From positions 558,001 through 622,000 of the forward strand of contig CBDIIA010000003.1 in assembly GCA_965279475.1 (NCBI GenBank): DNA of 64,000 bases. The letters are read 5' to 3'. Under the pieces are notes generated by a model, which worked only from the letters and a program-made list of their open reading frames with translations, was not told the origin of the DNA and searched no databases. This DNA comes from Pseudorhodoferax sp965279475. GTDB lineage: Bacteria; Pseudomonadota; Gammaproteobacteria; Burkholderiales; Burkholderiaceae_C. Shown here piece after piece: positions 55,564 through 64,000 of the stretch (positions within the stretch are counted from its first letter, which is position 1; each line of letters opens with the position of its first letter). Both the position numbers and the translations under genes were made by a program.

Positions 55564-55655
55564 CGTTGTTGGGTTCCCGCGCCGACTCTACACGCAGCGC
55601 GCCCGGGCACGCCGTATGCTGTAATTTGCGGTCAATTATTCAAAAGGCAGTGCGT

Positions 55656-56111
55656 ATGGATTCGGTCTCGCAGATCGGGGAGCTGGTGGAATCGGACCGT
55701 GAGGAGTTGCGCATGCTGTACGGCGCCTGTCTCGCCGACATCTCGTTGTTCACGCGCCAGCAATGGTGGGCCGGCGCCTTCGCGATCGCGATCTACGCCA
55801 TGCTGCTGCTGGGAGCCTACCAGTTGGGCAACGCGATGCATGGAAACTGGCAGTGCTGGCTGCTGGTGGTGCTGACCTGGACGGTGTGCGTGAGCGGCGT
55901 GGCCGCGGTCAAGCGCATGCAGAACTCGGTCGTCGGCGCGCGCCGACGACTGGAGCGCGTGCGCTCGCATTTCGGGCGTGCGTTCCAGGAGGTCTGGGCC
56001 ATTCCGAAGCCGCCCGAAGACATCCACCGCCTGCTGTATTGCGTGCTGGGCTTCTGTGCCGTGGTCGTGACCTGGCTCACGCTCGACAAGGCCTACGCCG
56101 TGGTGTTCTGA
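55656..56111 (+). CDS. Small membrane protein, function unknown
   Basis: A 151-residue protein with three predicted transmembrane helices (~38-60, ~68-85 and ~128-146) and a basic central loop (KRMQNSVVGARRRLERVRSHFGRAF). There is no signal peptide and no recognised domain. It lies four bases before the CNNM-type gene and is probably cotranscribed with it. It may be an accessory subunit, but the sequence gives no proof. Confidence 0.7.
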   Translation: MDSVSQIGELVESDREELRMLYGACLADISLFTRQQWWAGAFAIAIYAMLLLGAYQLGNAMHGNWQCWLLVVLTWTVCVSGVAAVKRMQNSVVGARRRLERVRSHFGRAFQEVWAIPKPPEDIHRLLYCVLGFCAVVVTWLTLDKAYAVVF

Positions 56112-56115
56112 CCGT

Positions 56116-57417
56116 ATGGATTTTCTGCTGATAGCGCTGTTGACCCTGCTCAACGGCGTGTTCGCGATGTCGGAGATGGCGCTGGCGTCCAGCCGCAAGG
56201 CACGCCTCGCGGCGATGGCCGAAGCGGGCGACAAAGGCGCCAAGGCCGCGCTGGCGCTGCTCGACCATCCCACGCAGTTCCTGTCGTCGGTGCAGGTCGG
56301 CATCACCTCGATCGGCATGCTGAACGGCATCATCGGCGAGGCCGCGTTCAGCGACGGCCTGGCCCGCTGGCTGCGCGAGTTCAACATCGGGCCGCGCGTG
56401 GCCGAGATCTCGGCGACCGCGCTGGTGGTCACGGTCATCACCTTCGTCACCATCGTGTTCGGCGAACTCGTGCCCAAGCGCATCGCCCAGCTGTATCCCG
56501 AGGCGGTGGCCAAGTGGGTGTCGCGGCCGATGACCTGGGTCGCGACGGGCGCCAAGCCGTTCGTGCGACTGCTGTCGATGAGCACCCAGGGCGTGCTGAA
56601 GTTGCTGCGCATCGACACCACCGGCGACCGGGCTGTGACCGAAGAGGAGATCGTCGCCAGCCTGGAGGAGGGCGTCGATGCCGGCGTCATCGAGGAGCAC
56701 GAGCACCAGATGGTGCAGAACGTGTTCCGCCTCGACGAGCGGCCGCTCACTTCGCTGATGGTGCCGCGCACCGACGTCGTGTGGCTCGACGCGGGCCTCA
56801 CGGTGGCCCAGGCGCTGCAGCAGGCCGGAAGCGAGGCCGGCCAGGCTTCGCATTCGTGGTACCCCGTGTGCCGCGCCTCGCTCGACGACGTGGTCGGGGT
56901 GATCAGCGTCGGCCGCATGCTGGGCCTGGGCGGGCACGAGCACGACACGATCGACGGCCACGCGATGGCGGCCACCTTCGTGCCGGAGACGCTGAGCGGC
57001 ATGGAACTGCTCGAGCAGTTCCGCGCACGCTCGGGCCGCATGGTCTTCGTGGTCGACGAATACGGCGTGGTGCAGGGCCTGATGACGCCGCGCGACCTGT
57101 TGGAGGCGATCACCGGCGAACTGCAACCCGGCGCGCAGGCCGACGCCTGGGCCACGCAGCGCGAAGACGGCTCGTGGCTGCTCGACGGCCTGATGCCGGT
57201 GAACGAACTCAAGACCCGGCTCGACATCCGCGAGCTGCCCGAGGAGGAGCGAGGCCGCTACAACACGGTGGCCGGGCTGCTGATGTCGGTGTCGGGGCGG
57301 CTGCCGGTGACCGGCGAGCGCATCGCCTGCGCCGGCTGGGTGTTCGAGGTGGTCGATCTGGACGGCAAGCGGATCGACAAGGTTCTTGCAACCTTGACGC
57401 CTGGCGCCGAGGATTGA
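56116..57417 (+). CDS. CNNM/HlyC-CorC family membrane protein
   Basis: A 433-residue protein. The DUF21 membrane domain covers residues ~1-170 (ALLTLLNGVFAMSEMALASSRKARL and FVTIVFGELVPKRIAQLYPE). A pair of CBS domains follows (~205-330, TSLMVPRTDVVWLDA, then RMVFVVDEYGVVQGLMTPRDLLEAITGEL). A C-terminal CorC/HlyC domain lies at ~345-430 (SWLLDGLMPVNELKTRL). Related proteins mediate Mg2+ or Co2+ efflux and resistance. It is often mislabelled a hemolysin. Confidence 0.88.
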   Translation: MDFLLIALLTLLNGVFAMSEMALASSRKARLAAMAEAGDKGAKAALALLDHPTQFLSSVQVGITSIGMLNGIIGEAAFSDGLARWLREFNIGPRVAEISATALVVTVITFVTIVFGELVPKRIAQLYPEAVAKWVSRPMTWVATGAKPFVRLLSMSTQGVLKLLRIDTTGDRAVTEEEIVASLEEGVDAGVIEEHEHQMVQNVFRLDERPLTSLMVPRTDVVWLDAGLTVAQALQQAGSEAGQASHSWYPVCRASLDDVVGVISVGRMLGLGGHEHDTIDGHAMAATFVPETLSGMELLEQFRARSGRMVFVVDEYGVVQGLMTPRDLLEAITGELQPGAQADAWATQREDGSWLLDGLMPVNELKTRLDIRELPEEERGRYNTVAGLLMSVSGRLPVTGERIACAGWVFEVVDLDGKRIDKVLATLTPGAED

Positions 57418-57420
57418 CTT

Positions 57421-58467
57421 TTAGCTGACCCGTACCGCGGCGCCATCTCCTCGCGCCGCGATCCTGCCGATCTCGTACACGCTCTCGCCCTGGTCTTTCA
57501 GGGTCTGCGCCACGGCCGCCGCGTGGGCTGCGTCGACCACCACCACCATGCCGATGCCGTTGTTGAAGGTGCGGTTCATCTCGATGTCGTCGATGCCGGC
57601 GGTCTTCTGCAGCCAGGCGAAGAGTTCGGTGCGTGGCCAGCTGCCGCGCTGCAGTTCGGCGGCCGTGCCGTCGGGCAGCACGCGGGGGATGTTCTCCAGC
57701 AGGCCGCCACCGGTGATGTGGGCCAGCGCCTTGATCGGGTGCTGTGCCAGTGCGGCCAGCACCGGCTTCACGTACAGGCGCGTCGGCTCCATCACGGCTT
57801 GGCGGAAGGGTTTGCCGTCGAGCATGGCCGGCAGCGCGTCGCCGGCCCGTTCGATGCACTTGCGCACCAGGCTGAAGCCATTGGAATGCACGCCGCTCGA
57901 GGCCAGGCCCAGCACCACGTCGCCGGGCGCGACGCTCTGGCCGGTGAGGATCTTCGACTTCTCGACCGCACCGACCGCGAAGCCCGCCAGGTCGTATTCG
58001 CCGGCCGGGTACATGCCGGGCATCTCGGCCGTCTCGCCGCCGATCAGCGCGCAACCCGACAGCTCGCAGCCGCGGGCGATGCCGCCAACCACGGCCGCAG
58101 CCGTGTCGACATCGAGCTTGCCGCAGGCGAAGTAATCCAGGAAGAACAGCGGCTCGGCGCCCTGTACCAGCACGTCGTTGACGCTCATCGCCACCAGGTC
58201 GATGCCCACGGTGTCGTGCATCTGCCACTCGAACGCCAGCTTGAGCTTGGTGCCCACGCCGTCGGTGCCGCTCACCAGCACCGGCTCCTTGTAGCGCTTG
58301 GGCACCTCGAACAGCGCGCCGAAGCCGCCGATGCCGGCCAGCACGCCCTCGCGCATGGTCTTTTTGGCCAACGGCTTGATGCGCTCGACCAGCGCGTCCC
58401 CCGCATCGATGTCGACGCCGGCGTCCTTGTAGGAGAGGGGGGAGGAGGGGGTGGTGGAAGAGCTCAT
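57421..58467 (-). CDS. purM: Phosphoribosylformylglycinamidine cyclo-ligase
   Basis: A 348-residue PurM. It contains YKDAGVDIDAGDALVERIKPLAKKT, GGFGALFEV, LVSGTDGVGTKLKLAFE, IGGETAEMPGMY and HITGGGLLENIPR. It makes aminoimidazole ribotide (AIR) from FGAM with ATP in purine synthesis. It is divergent from hda with a 113-bp region. That region holds a possible -35 TTGACC (58512-58517) and an A/T-rich -10 area serving hda. Confidence 0.95.
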   Translation of the reverse strand: MSSSTTPSSPLSYKDAGVDIDAGDALVERIKPLAKKTMREGVLAGIGGFGALFEVPKRYKEPVLVSGTDGVGTKLKLAFEWQMHDTVGIDLVAMSVNDVLVQGAEPLFFLDYFACGKLDVDTAAAVVGGIARGCELSGCALIGGETAEMPGMYPAGEYDLAGFAVGAVEKSKILTGQSVAPGDVVLGLASSGVHSNGFSLVRKCIERAGDALPAMLDGKPFRQAVMEPTRLYVKPVLAALAQHPIKALAHITGGGLLENIPRVLPDGTAAELQRGSWPRTELFAWLQKTAGIDDIEMNRTFNNGIGMVVVVDAAHAAAVAQTLKDQGESVYEIGRIAARGDGAAVRVS

Positions 58468-58580
58468 GCGGAGGAGGGAAGTAGGTTGCGTCTGCGATGG
58501 TGCCAGGGGGATTGACCGGCAGACTAAAATTTGCGCAGATTTTACGTGGGGCCTTCGCCCCGTCTTTCCGACCCCCCTCC

Positions 58581-59255
58581 ATGCAACAGCTGGCGCTCGA
58601 CATCGGCCTGGACACAGGCCCCACGCTTGCGAGCTTTTTCGCCGGGCCCAACGAAGCCGTCCTGCAGCATCTGCGCCTGTGGGCCGGCAGCCCCACGCGG
58701 TCGCCCGTGCCCACCTACCTGTGGGGGCCGGAGGCCAGCGGCAAGACCCATCTGCTCGAGAGCGTGCGCGGGGCCTTGCGCGAGCATGGCGCCAAGGTGG
58801 GCTGGCTCGACGCCAGCGTCAGCGAGCCGCCGGAGTTCGACGACGCCTGGGCCGCCGTGCTGCTGGACGACGTGCACCTGTACACCGCCGTGCAGCAGCA
58901 CGCCGCCTTCAACTGGTTCGTCAACGCCCAGGGCCTGCAGCGCTGGGTGCTGGGCGCGGGCACGCTGCCGCCGGCCGACCTGCCGCTGCGCGACGACCTG
59001 CGCTCGCGGCTGGGCTGGGGCCATGTGTTCCAGCTGCAACTGCTGAGCGACGCCGAGCGCCGTGCCGTGCTGCGCCAGCAGGCGGATGCGCGGGGCATCT
59101 TTCTCGGCGACGAGGTGATGGACTTCATGCTGACCCGCTTCACCCGCGACCTGGGCAGCCTGCTGCAACTGCTGGGCCAGCTCGACGGTTATGCGCTGCA
59201 GACCCAGCGCGCCGTGACGGTGCCGCTGATCAAATCGATGCTGGAGCACAGTTGA
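58581..59255 (+). CDS. hda: DnaA regulatory inactivator Hda
   Basis: A 224-residue single AAA+ domain, about the Hda length. It begins MQQLALDIGLDTGPTLASFFAGPNEA with the clamp-binding QLALDI motif at residues 3-8. The Walker A region is WGPEASGKTHLLES, and a Walker B-like segment is AVLLDDVHLY. The C-terminal DnaA HTH is absent. Hda with the sliding clamp stimulates ATP hydrolysis by DnaA to prevent over-initiation. Its stop overlaps the TTG start of the next gene. Confidence 0.92.
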   Translation: MQQLALDIGLDTGPTLASFFAGPNEAVLQHLRLWAGSPTRSPVPTYLWGPEASGKTHLLESVRGALREHGAKVGWLDASVSEPPEFDDAWAAVLLDDVHLYTAVQQHAAFNWFVNAQGLQRWVLGAGTLPPADLPLRDDLRSRLGWGHVFQLQLLSDAERRAVLRQQADARGIFLGDEVMDFMLTRFTRDLGSLLQLLGQLDGYALQTQRAVTVPLIKSMLEHS

Positions 59256-59938
59256 AGCTTGCCTTGTTCGACCTCGATCACACCCTGCTGGCGATCGACT
59301 CCGACTACGCCTGGGGCGTGTTCACCACGCAGATCGGCTGGACCGACCCCGTGGCCTTCCAGCGGCGCAACGAGGAGTTCTACGCGCACTACAAGGCCGG
59401 CACGCTCGACATCCACGACTACGTGCGCTTTGCAACCGACGCCGTGCGCCAGCGCGGCCCGGCTGCGGCGGCCGAGGCGCATGCGGCGTTCATGCGCGAC
59501 GTGGTGCGGCCCGCCATCACGCCGGCGGCGCGGGCGCTGGTCGAGGGGCACCGTGCGCGCGGCGATACGCTGGTGATCGTCACCGCCACCAACGAGTTCG
59601 TCACCCGGCCGATCGCCCAGGCGTTCGGCGTGGACGAACTGATTGCGGTCGAGCTCGAACGCGCGCCGCTGCCCGGCGGTGGCGACTGGCTCACCGGCGA
59701 GATCCGCGGCGTGCCCTCGGCGCGCGAAGGCAAGGTGACCCGCATGGCGCAATGGCTGGACGCCCGCGGGCTGGGCTGGGCCGACGTGCACTGCACGTTC
59801 TATTCGGACTCGCTGAACGACCTGGCCCTGCTGGAGAAGGTGGAAGTGCCCGTCGCCACCAACCCGGACGACCGGCTGCGGGCGCTGGCAGCGGACCGGG
59901 GTTGGCGCATACTGGACTTGTTTACAAAAATCACATGA
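59252..59938 (+). CDS. HAD-superfamily phosphatase (HAD-IB, SerB-like)
   Basis: A 228-residue phosphatase. Motif I is LFDLDHTLL (DxDxT nucleophile), motif II VIVTATNEFV, and motif III/IV YSDSLNDLALLE. The fold and length fit the HAD-IB group near phosphoserine phosphatase and the histidinol-phosphatase-like proteins. The substrate is not certain. The start is TTG, overlapping the hda stop as TTGA, and its stop overlaps the pcnB ATG, so all three are coupled. Confidence 0.85.
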   Translation: MKLALFDLDHTLLAIDSDYAWGVFTTQIGWTDPVAFQRRNEEFYAHYKAGTLDIHDYVRFATDAVRQRGPAAAAEAHAAFMRDVVRPAITPAARALVEGHRARGDTLVIVTATNEFVTRPIAQAFGVDELIAVELERAPLPGGGDWLTGEIRGVPSAREGKVTRMAQWLDARGLGWADVHCTFYSDSLNDLALLEKVEVPVATNPDDRLRALAADRGWRILDLFTKIT

Positions 59939-61563
59939 TCAAGAAATTCATCGACAGACTGCTGGGCAAGGGCACGAGCCCCAGCCGGGCAAAACCCAAG
60001 TTCGGCAAGCGCGAGGAGATCGGCGTCGAAGTCCACGGCATCAACCCCGAACTGGTGGACGACCGGGCGCTGAACGTGGTCAACACGCTGCAGCAGGCCG
60101 GCTTCGAGACCTACATCGTCGGCGGCGCCGTGCGTGACCTGCTGGTCGGCCTGCGCCCCAAGGACTTCGACGTGGCCACCAACGCCACGCCGGAACAGGT
60201 GAAGAGCCTGTTCCGCCGGGCCTTCATCATCGGGCGGCGGTTCCGCATCGTGCACGTGGTGTACGGGCGCGGCCGCGAGCACGAGGTGATCGAGGTGTCG
60301 ACCTTCCGTGCCTACATGGACAGCGCCGCCGCCGAGCAGGTGGCCGGCAACGAGCGCACCAGCAAGAGCGAGCTGGCCGGCATGCAGCACGCCGTCGACG
60401 CCACCGGCCGGGTGCTGCGCGACAACGTCTGGGGCCCGCAGGAGGAAGACGCTGCACGCCGCGACTTCAGCATCAACGCGATGTACTACGACCCCAAGCG
60501 CCAGATCGTGGTCGACTACCACGGCGGCTACAAGGACGTGAAGAAGCGCACCATCCGCATGATCGGCGACGCCGCTACGCGCTACCGCGAAGACCCGGTG
60601 CGCATCATCCGCGCCGTGCGGTTCGCCGCCAAGCTGGGTGCGCTGGGCTTCACCATCGATCCCAAGACGGCATCGCCGCTGATCAAGTCGCAGGAACTGC
60701 TGGCCGACGTGCCGCAGAGCCGCCTGTTCGACGAGATGCTCAAGCTGCTGCAGACCGGCCACTCGATCGCGACCATCGAGCAGCTGAAGACGCTGGGCAT
60801 GGCCACCGGCATCTACCCGCTGCTCGACGTGGTGGTCGAGCGTGCCGACCAGCCCTTCGTGCGCGCCGCGCTGCAGGACACCGACCGCCGAGTGGGCGAA
60901 GGCAAACCCGTGGCGCCGAGTTTTCTGCTGGCCTGTGTGTTGTGGGCCGACGTGCGCGACGGCTGGGCCGCCCGCATCGAGAAGCGGCAACCGTCGTTCC
61001 CCGCGCTGCAGGACGCGATCGAGGACGTGTTCAACGCCCGCATCGGTGACGTGTCCGGCCGCGGCAAGCTGGCCGGCGACATGCGCGAGACCTGGATGAT
61101 GCAGCCGCGCTTCGACAAGCGCACCGGCAGCACGCCGTACAGCCTGATCGACCAGCCGCGTTTCCGCGCGGCCTTCGACTTCATGCGCCTGCGCGCCGAC
61201 ATCGGCGAGGTCGACGAGGCGCTGGCCGAGTGGTGGCAGGAGTTCAGCCTGGCCAGCGACGAGCGCCGGCAGGACCTGCTGGAGCAGGCGCGCGAGGAGT
61301 TGCAGGGCAAGCAGCGCGTGTTGCGTGTGCCCAAGGCCCCGCGCACCCGGCAGGACGATGGCGCCCAGCAGGCTGCCAGCGGTCACGCACCTCAAGATGA
61401 CGGCCAGCCTGCAGGTCCCGGCGGCGAGCCACCTGCCGGCGAGGGCGGCGACGCGCCTCGCAAGCGTCGCCGCCGCCGCAAGCCCTCGGCTGCGCGCGCC
61501 GATGGCCATGACGGCGAGCTGCGCAGCGCCGATGCGCCATCCACCCCCGACCCCCGCGCCTGA
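59935..61563 (+). CDS. pcnB: Poly(A) polymerase I
   Basis: A 542-residue nucleotidyltransferase. The catalytic core is YIVGGAVRDLLVGLRPKDFDVATNATPEQV, with metal Asp residues in DFD, followed by RRAFIIGRRFRIVHV and RRDFSINAMYYDPK. The C-terminal ~90 residues are disordered, ending in a strongly basic block (RKRRRRRKPSAARADG). PcnB adds poly(A) tails that promote mRNA decay. PcnB is favoured over a CCA-adding enzyme by the RRD and length pattern and by the neighbouring folK. Confidence 0.92.
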   Translation: MIKKFIDRLLGKGTSPSRAKPKFGKREEIGVEVHGINPELVDDRALNVVNTLQQAGFETYIVGGAVRDLLVGLRPKDFDVATNATPEQVKSLFRRAFIIGRRFRIVHVVYGRGREHEVIEVSTFRAYMDSAAAEQVAGNERTSKSELAGMQHAVDATGRVLRDNVWGPQEEDAARRDFSINAMYYDPKRQIVVDYHGGYKDVKKRTIRMIGDAATRYREDPVRIIRAVRFAAKLGALGFTIDPKTASPLIKSQELLADVPQSRLFDEMLKLLQTGHSIATIEQLKTLGMATGIYPLLDVVVERADQPFVRAALQDTDRRVGEGKPVAPSFLLACVLWADVRDGWAARIEKRQPSFPALQDAIEDVFNARIGDVSGRGKLAGDMRETWMMQPRFDKRTGSTPYSLIDQPRFRAAFDFMRLRADIGEVDEALAEWWQEFSLASDERRQDLLEQAREELQGKQRVLRVPKAPRTRQDDGAQQAASGHAPQDDGQPAGPGGEPPAGEGGDAPRKRRRRRKPSAARADGHDGELRSADAPSTPDPRA

Positions 61564-61604
61564 AGACCCGACCCAAGCCGGCGACACTGCAATCCGATCG
61601 CGCG

Positions 61605-62066
61605 ATGACCAGCACAGCCTATATCGCGCTGGGCGCCAACCTCGGCGACGCCTGCCAGACGGTGCGCAAGGCGATGGACGCAATCGGCCGGCTGCCCGGC
61701 ACGCGCCTCACCCAGCGATCACACCTGTACCGCACCGCGCCGGTCGATGCCACCGGCCCTGATTTTGTGAACGCGGTGGTTGCCGTGGCCACCAACTTGG
61801 CTCCGCATGATTTGCTGGCCCAACTGCAGCAACTGGAGCTGGCCGCCGGCCGCAAACGTCCGTACCGCAACGCACCGCGCACGCTCGACCTCGACATCCT
61901 GTTGTTCGGCAACCAGTCCATCGCCACCGCCACCCTCACGGTGCCGCATCCGCGCATGCATGAGCGAGCATTCGTGCTGCTCCCGCTGGCCGAGATCGCG
62001 CCGCAGTGCGTGATGGAGGCGCAACTATCCGCCGTGCAGGACCAGAGGATCAAGCGAATCGACTGA
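61605..62066 (+). CDS. folK: 2-amino-4-hydroxy-6-hydroxymethyldihydropteridine pyrophosphokinase
   Basis: A 153-residue HPPK. It begins TAYIALGANLGD, and has YRTAPVD, FVNAVVAV, and the ATP/Mg motif RNAPRTLDLDILLFG with PHPRMHERAFVLLPLAEIAP. It transfers pyrophosphate from ATP to the pterin for folate synthesis. It follows pcnB after 41 bases, the usual order in Burkholderiales. The 181-bp gap to the next gene is less GC-rich and shows only a short GGCC-TTC-GGCC hairpin. Confidence 0.95.
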   Translation: MTSTAYIALGANLGDACQTVRKAMDAIGRLPGTRLTQRSHLYRTAPVDATGPDFVNAVVAVATNLAPHDLLAQLQQLELAAGRKRPYRNAPRTLDLDILLFGNQSIATATLTVPHPRMHERAFVLLPLAEIAPQCVMEAQLSAVQDQRIKRID

Positions 62067-62247
62067 ATCACGCATCGCTGGTTGATCGATATCGGCCTTC
62101 GGCCTAGTAGGATTGCCTGTGCCGGGCTTGGTGCGGCCGGTATGCCAACTTCATCGGGAATGACGGGACTCTAGTTATCGTGGGCGAGTACATGCAACTG
62201 CATCGCGTGTCGTTGGTGATCCCGGTCCTTGAGACCGGCATGGTCAC

Positions 62248-62649
62248 ATGACACTCCGCATGGGCACGTTTCGCAGGTTTCTCACCGTGGGCGTGGTCAA
62301 CACCTTGATCGGCATCACCGTGATCTTTGCGGCCAAGCTGTTCTTCTCTGCAAATGACGTGGTGGCCAATGCCATTGGGTACACCTGCGGGTTGGCGTCG
62401 AGTTTCATGCTTAACAGTCAATGGACGTTCGCCTATCGTGGGCCGCAGCTGCCGGCGGGGGTCAAGTTTTTGTTGGCGTCGGCGTTGGCCTACGCTGCCA
62501 ACATTGGGACCGTGCTGTTGACCATTCATTCCTTTTCCCTCAACGGGTACATTGCGCAGTTGTCGGGTATGCCGGTCTATACGCTGACCTCGTACTTCGC
62601 CAGCAAGTACATCGTGTTTCGTAGCTCGGCCCCGGGCGAACCCCGTTAG
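62248..62649 (+). CDS. GtrA-family membrane protein
   Basis: A 133-residue protein with four hydrophobic helices in the GtrA pattern: FRRFLTVGVVNTLIGITVIFAAK, NAIGYTCGLASSFMLNSQWTF, FLLASALAYAANIGTVLL and the C-terminal YTLTSYFASKYIVFR. The NSQWTF and SKYIVF features are typical. GtrA flips undecaprenyl-linked sugars across the membrane for O-antigen or teichoic-type decoration. Its DNA is less GC-rich than the genes before it. A large membrane protein gene follows. Confidence 0.82.
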   Translation: MTLRMGTFRRFLTVGVVNTLIGITVIFAAKLFFSANDVVANAIGYTCGLASSFMLNSQWTFAYRGPQLPAGVKFLLASALAYAANIGTVLLTIHSFSLNGYIAQLSGMPVYTLTSYFASKYIVFRSSAPGEPR

Positions 62650-62667
62650 CGTCAACTGTTCACTCGT

Positions 62668-64000
62668 ATGCCTGCCTTAGCCCCATTGCAACCCGGCCAG
62701 ATCTATTCGTCATGGCTGCAGCTGACGGCTGCCTCCATCGGTGTACTGATGGTGCTTGCGTTGTGGGGGGGCGTGGTGCTGGTCGCGCTGCCCCGGCTGC
62801 GGCTCCATACCTCCCGGTTGGTGTTCTGGCTGCAAAGTCTGCTGTACGGCGTGTTGTTGTTCAGCATTTGGGGCTTCGTGGGCATCTACCTGCGCATCAC
62901 GTTGCCGATGTCGCTGCTGGTTGGTTCGTGCGTACTGCTGCTGTTTTGGGGCGTGGCACGCCGTTTTGCGGCGGCGTACACGCTGCCGCCGCATGTGGCG
63001 GTGACGGCGGACGACAGTCGATACGAAGCCTGGACGTTGCTCGTCATCGTGGCCGGCTCCTTGCTCTGGTCGCTAAACAGCATCGAAGGCATGACCGTGC
63101 GCAACGGGCAGATTGTTCTGGCGCCTTGGGCCGATTTCATCTTTCATGCCAAACAGATTTCGGGCTTTGCGCAGTTCGAAGGTGACCCAGGAAGCCTTCA
63201 TCTGACGATGGCCGGCCTGCCGCAACGCCCTTATCACTACGGAAGCTACATCGTGCCGGCACTGATATCGGCACTGACAGGTGTGCATTCGATGCAGGTC
63301 GCCACCAGCATCTATCCCGTCATGGGCATGCTGCTCACCGGTGCGGCCATCATCGTGCTGACGACGGTGTTGGGCGGGGCGGGGGCTGCATTGCTGGCTT
63401 CAGTCTTGCTGTTCTTGCTGCCAGACCCGTCTTTCTGGTTACCCGGCGTGTCGCGGTTTCACAGCTATTTCTTCTTTCAGCAGATTGCCACCAGTGGCGC
63501 CTGCGGTGTCGCAACGATGGGACTGGCGCTGGCCTGCGCGATGCGTGCTTTCCAGATCCGCTCGTTGTTCTTGTCGGTAACAGCGATGATCGTGTTCGCG
63601 ATGGCGGGGCATTTCAAGGTGCAGATCCTGCTCGCTTACGCCCTGTTCTTTTTCCCGTTCGTTATCTGGAGCAGCGATTGGGTACAGAAAAGCGTACGCC
63701 TTGCCTGCGTGGTTGCGTTCGTGGCGGTGTTCGTTCTGGCCCTGTCGCATATGGTGGCAGTGCCGAGCGCACCCACTTTCGACGTGTCGTTCGACGGCAT
63801 TCGCAACAACGTGATCACGATTGCCGACAGGCTGATCGGCCGGCCGTCGCTGCCCGTTGCGCTGGCAGCAGCCCCGCTGGCTGTTGCGTTGGTGTTCATT
63901 GCCGAATATGGGCCGCTGTTGGTAGCGGCCTTGTTGTTCGGCTGGACGGCGCGGGCTGATCCGACCCAGCGCAACACGCTGCGGCTGCTGGCCTGTATCC
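62668..64000 (+). CDS. Large multi-pass membrane protein, C-terminus cut by window edge
   Basis: An open frame runs without a stop from ATG 62668 to the right edge, giving 444 visible codons. At least nine hydrophobic segments are visible, with a hydrophilic loop near 130-190 that contains WADFIFHAKQISGFAQ and QRPYHYGSYIVPAL. This layout, with a conserved Asp and His after the first helices, resembles GT-C membrane glycosyltransferases or DUF-type polysaccharide proteins, but I cannot name a family. It probably belongs with the GtrA gene 18 bases upstream in a surface-glycan unit. Confidence 0.75.
   Translation, partial: MPALAPLQPGQIYSSWLQLTAASIGVLMVLALWGGVVLVALPRLRLHTSRLVFWLQSLLYGVLLFSIWGFVGIYLRITLPMSLLVGSCVLLLFWGVARRFAAAYTLPPHVAVTADDSRYEAWTLLVIVAGSLLWSLNSIEGMTVRNGQIVLAPWADFIFHAKQISGFAQFEGDPGSLHLTMAGLPQRPYHYGSYIVPALISALTGVHSMQVATSIYPVMGMLLTGAAIIVLTTVLGGAGAALLASVLLFLLPDPSFWLPGVSRFHSYFFFQQIATSGACGVATMGLALACAMRAFQIRSLFLSVTAMIVFAMAGHFKVQILLAYALFFFPFVIWSSDWVQKSVRLACVVAFVAVFVLALSHMVAVPSAPTFDVSFDGIRNNVITIADRLIGRPSLPVALAAAPLAVALVFIAEYGPLLVAALLFGWTARADPTQRNTLRLLACI

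Overview
The window is high-GC chromosomal DNA from a betaproteobacterium of the order Burkholderiales, most like the Rubrivivax/Leptothrix/Methylibium/Piscinibacter group. The evidence is the gene content and order: glnA followed by ntrB and ntrC, purM divergent from hda, then a HAD phosphatase, pcnB and folK, an intracellular PHB depolymerase of the PhaZ1 type, a Bug/TctC binding protein, and many acyl-CoA enzymes. The species cannot be fixed from sequence reading alone.

Layout. 1-1.9 kb: the edge of what looks like a genomic island. It holds a truncated GHKL-family ATPase on the minus strand, then a sequence like the 3' end of ssrA (tmRNA), then a terminator. 2-4 kb: small secreted or GAF-type proteins. 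4-8.2 kb: a MocR/GabR regulator divergent from a gabT-like aminotransferase, a cupin, and rsuA. 8.2-13.6 kb: a hydrolase, then an overlapping three-gene envelope-type operon (beta-propeller, NodB-type deacetylase, fatty acid hydroxylase), an EI24 membrane protein and a molybdopterin-binding-domain protein. 13.6-18.6 kb: nitrogen control (sigma-54 promoter, glnA, small secreted protein, ntrB, ntrC). 18.6-19.5 kb: a dispersed repeat and xth.

19.6-31.8 kb is the most distinctive catabolic region. It contains badH and badI homologues for beta-oxidation and ring opening of cyclohexanecarboxyl-CoA-type substrates, four acyl-CoA dehydrogenases, two crotonases with isomerase-like active sites, a CaiB-type CoA-transferase, a TctC binding protein, a nitronate monooxygenase-like protein and a TetR regulator. 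The same 14-bp sequence lies in front of both plus-strand operons and probably marks the TetR operator, so the two blocks look like one regulon.

31.9-41.5 kb: folA and thyA separated by three genes, a GlcD-type flavoprotein, YihY, an MBL-fold lipoprotein, a second copy of the dispersed repeat and an Mpo1-like protein. 41.6-47.7 kb: a tight five-gene minus-strand operon (metY, alpha/beta hydrolase, DUF2157, DUF4401/GDYXXLXY, cytochrome P450). 47.8-62.1 kb: mostly housekeeping genes (CBS protein, phaZ, GST, cupin, aroC, MFS, rhlE, apaH, CNNM-type protein, purM, hda, HAD phosphatase, pcnB, folK). 62.2 kb to the right edge: GtrA and the start of a large multi-pass membrane protein in visibly less GC-rich DNA, probably the beginning of a cell-surface glycan region.

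No tRNA, rRNA, CRISPR array or transposase was recognised. Both edges cut through genes.
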